Assembly: GCA_905479965.1 (NCBI GenBank)
Contig: CAJQOR010000058.1
Coordinates: 1-6,382 of the forward strand
Source: an uncultured Rhizobiaceae group bacterium
GTDB lineage: Bacteria; Pseudomonadota; Alphaproteobacteria; Rhizobiales; Rhizobiaceae
Length of the DNA stretch: 6,382 nt
Direction of reading: 5' to 3'
Shown here: positions 4,374 through 6,382 of the stretch, one piece after another
How the letters are laid out: every line of letters begins with the position of its first letter
Numbering within the stretch: position 1 is the stretch's first letter
Made by a program: the position numbers and the translations under genes
Notes under the pieces: model-generated
What the model saw: only the letters and a program-made list of their open reading frames with translations
The model's database searches: none
What the model was told of the DNA's origin: nothing

Positions 4374-6382
4374 ATGCTATTATCTCGTAAACTTCCTTTG
4401 GCTGCCGCGCTTATGACACTCATATCTGTCGGTGTGGCTAGCGTGGCTGCAATCTGGCTGGCTAGTATCAGCCTCGAAACTGCTGCATATGAAAAGCTTG
4501 ATGCCGTTGCCGACGGGCGACGTGATCAGATTGAAATCTACTTGAAGAATATTGAAAAAGACCTGGTGGCAGTTTCTCAACGAGAAGATGTTGCTCAAGC
4601 CACAAACTTATTTGCTTCCGCTTGGTCCGAAATTGGCAAAGATCAAAAATCAGAGCTTCAAAAACGCTACATCAAGGATAATCCAAATCCGCTTGGCGAA
4701 AAACATCTGTTGAATAAAGCAAATGCAAATGATGCTTATGACGTGGTGCACGAAAAATACCACCCACGCTTCCGCGAACTATTAGAAGCGGGTGCATATT
4801 ATGATATTTTCATCATTAGTCCTGAAGGTGACATAATTTATTCTGTTTTCAAAGAATTAGATTATGCCACAAACCTGAATTCAGGTGAGTGGAAAGATAC
4901 AGATTTAGCCAAACTCTATAAGGATGTTATGAAAAGCGGAAATGCATCCGATGTTGTTTTCGAAGATTATCATCCTTATGGACCTTCCAACGGCGCAGCT
5001 GCTTCTTTTATCGGAAAAGTAATTGTTGAAAATGGGCAAAAAATTGGTGTTCTAGCATTCCAGATGCCAACTCAATCTATCGCTGATATTGTGCATAATA
5101 GAACTGGCCTTGGTGAGACAGGTGAAACACTCCTTCTGAACAAAGAAGGTTACCTAATAATAGATTCAAAGTTCAGCGAAACAGATGATAGTTTAAAAAC
5201 TAAAATTGGCTACCCTGGTATTCAGAGTATTTCACATGATGAAATCACGAATGGTTTCATTGACACCTACCGTGATATGTATGCAGAGATAGCCTTAGTA
5301 AAAGTAGACTTTAATGACGCAAATTGGGTCGTCGCAGCCATTCTTGAACAAGACGAAGCTCTGGCAGGCATTACAACTATGCGCAACAGTGTGATCGTTG
5401 CCGCCTTGGTTCTTGTCTTGGGGACGCTTGCAATTGCATTATGGTTCTCACGGACAATAACAAAGCCAATTGATGGCTTAGTACACAATATGACCGAACT
5501 TGCGAATGGAAATACTGACATCAAATTAGCTGATAAAGCCAATGACACAGAGATTGGACGCATGGCTGCAGCGGTTGGTATCTTCCGAGATGCAGCTATT
5601 GAAAAAACGTCACTTGAAGAAAAGTCCGAGGCACTACGTCAAGAAAATGAAAACGAAGCTACAAAACGCTCGAACGAACGCGAACGCGAGGCACAAAAAA
5701 TTCAATCTGCCGTTTCAGCGTTAGCACAAGGACTGGACCGTCTGGCAATTGGTGATCTTACAACTTCGATTGATAATAAATTTGACGGCGAGCTTGATTC
5801 TCTACGAGTTAATTTTAATAAGTCCGTTGCACAGCTTCGCAAAACACTTCAGCGTATTTCTCAGAGCACAGTGTCTATTGATGATAATTCAAGAGAAATG
5901 AAAATTGCTGCAGATGATTTAGCGCGTCGTACCGAGCAACAAGCGGCCTCACTTGAGCAGACTTCTGCCGCGCTTGAAGAAATCACATCAACAGTCAAAG
6001 AGGCATCAGACCAGACAAAAGACGCTGCAAAGATGGCAAATGCCGCTATGGAAGATACCAATAAATCAAGTGCAGTTGTGAATGATGCAGTCATGGCGAT
6101 GGAGGGTATCGAAAGCGCGTCCTCTGAGATCGCAAATATAATCAATGTTATTGATGAAATTGCGTTCCAAACAAACCTTCTTGCGCTCAACGCAGGTGTA
6201 GAGGCAGCGCGTGCTGGTGAAGCGGGTAAAGGCTTTGCCGTGGTGGCACAGGAGGTTCGAGAGCTAGCTGGGCGTTCGGCAGAAGCTGCAAAGGACATCA
6301 AGGGCCTTATTGCTAAATCGACAACAGAAGTAAACAATGGTGTGAGCTTGGTTAAAGCCACTGGTGAGGCGCTTGCGTCTAT
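4374..6382 (+). CDS. Methyl-accepting chemotaxis protein with double-Cache sensor domain (partial, C-terminus missing)
   Basis: The frame is open from the ATG to the right edge and gives 669 residues. TM1 is at about 8-30. The periplasmic region at about 31-336 looks like a double Cache (dCACHE) ligand-binding domain: a first subdomain with [17 protein letters not shown] (142-158) and a second with [20 protein letters not shown] (246-265). TM2 is at about 338-358. A first HAMP domain follows ([12 protein letters not shown], 359-410), then a charged helix (411-445) and a second HAMP-like segment (446-495). The cytoplasmic signalling domain shows a methylation-helix stretch ([20 protein letters not shown], 521-540) and the conserved hairpin tip at about 593-635 ([23 protein letters not shown]), which contacts CheA and Che[11 protein letters not shown] in place of NAAVEAARAG is usual in rhizobial receptors. 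The second methylation helix and any CheR-binding tail lie beyond the window. The ligand is unknown; Cache domains of this kind often bind small organic molecules such as amino acids or carboxylates. Confidence 0.95.
   Translation, partial: MLLSRKLPLAAALMTLISVGVASVAAIWLASISLETAAYEKLDAVADGRRDQIEIYLKNIEKDLVAVSQREDVAQATNLFASAWSEIGKDQKSELQKRYIKDNPNPLGEKHLLNKANANDAYDVVHEKYHPRFRELLEAGAYYDIFIISPEGDIIYSVFKELDYATNLNSGEWKDTDLAKLYKDVMKSGNASDVVFEDYHPYGPSNGAAASFIGKVIVENGQKIGVLAFQMPTQSIADIVHNRTGLGETGETLLLNKEGYLIIDSKFSETDDSLKTKIGYPGIQSISHDEITNGFIDTYRDMYAEIALVKVDFNDANWVVAAILEQDEALAGITTMRNSVIVAALVLVLGTLAIALWFSRTITKPIDGLVHNMTELANGNTDIKLADKANDTEIGRMAAAVGIFRDAAIEKTSLEEKSEALRQENENEATKRSNEREREAQKIQSAVSALAQGLDRLAIGDLTTSIDNKFDGELDSLRVNFNKSVAQLRKTLQRISQSTVSIDDNSREMKIAADDLARRTEQQAASLEQTSAALEEITSTVKEASDQTKDAAKMANAAMEDTNKSSAVVNDAVMAMEGIESASSEIANIINVIDEIAFQTNLLALNAGVEAARAGEAGKGFAVVAQEVRELAGRSAEAAKDIKGLIAKSTTEVNNGVSLVKATGEALAS

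Noticed and set aside
5861..6361. 166-codon open frame on the minus strand
   Set aside because: It is the antisense shadow of the chemoreceptor signalling domain; the Ala/Ser-rich product comes from the opposite strand of the conserved heptad region.

Overview
The window reads as a piece of an alphaproteobacterial chromosome, most likely from the Hyphomicrobiales (rhizobial group) or a close marine relative. Four things suggest this: the [10 protein letters not shown] form of the chemoreceptor signalling tip, the SRTITKPI...[13 protein letters not shown] HAMP region, the N-terminal domain of the GGDEF protein, and the presence of CtrA-like and FNR/FixK-like boxes. The DNA is moderately AT-rich by eye. 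No genus is claimed. No rRNA, tRNA, CRISPR array, transposase or phage gene was seen.

Layout. The left part is transcribed leftwards. A HlyD-family type I secretion adaptor (1065-2387, GTG start) is followed, after a 279-bp gap, by the first 261 codons of a large secreted protein with a low-complexity N-terminus and a cadherin-like domain (1-785, running off the left edge). The right part is transcribed rightwards. A GGDEF-domain protein with a degenerate active-site motif (2781-3881) is followed, after a 492-bp gap, by the first 669 codons of a double-Cache methyl-accepting chemotaxis protein (4374-6382, running off the right edge). The two edge genes have no stop codon inside the window, but both are clearly real.

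The gaps carry much of the interest. The 786-1064 gap holds two palindromes, one overlapping a plausible -35 box of the adhesin gene. The 2388-2780 gap is a divergent control region with a candidate promoter for the GGDEF gene, a short ORF in frame with the adaptor gene, and a possible decayed coding remnant. The 3882-4373 gap holds an exact TTAA-N7-TTAAC (CtrA-type) site, a 12-bp stem-loop with a T-rich tail, an exact TTGAT-N4-ATCAA (FNR/FixK-type) site, and a second possible hairpin just before the chemoreceptor ribosome binding site.

How the genes may work together (inference). Secretion adaptor plus large adhesin indicates a surface-attachment system. A GGDEF-family protein and a chemoreceptor beside it are what one expects near a switch between swimming and attachment. 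The GGDEF protein is probably not an active diguanylate cyclase, so if it acts in this switch it does so as a sensor, partner or scaffold. No ABC transporter, outer-membrane channel, or LapD/LapG-type protease system is visible in the window.
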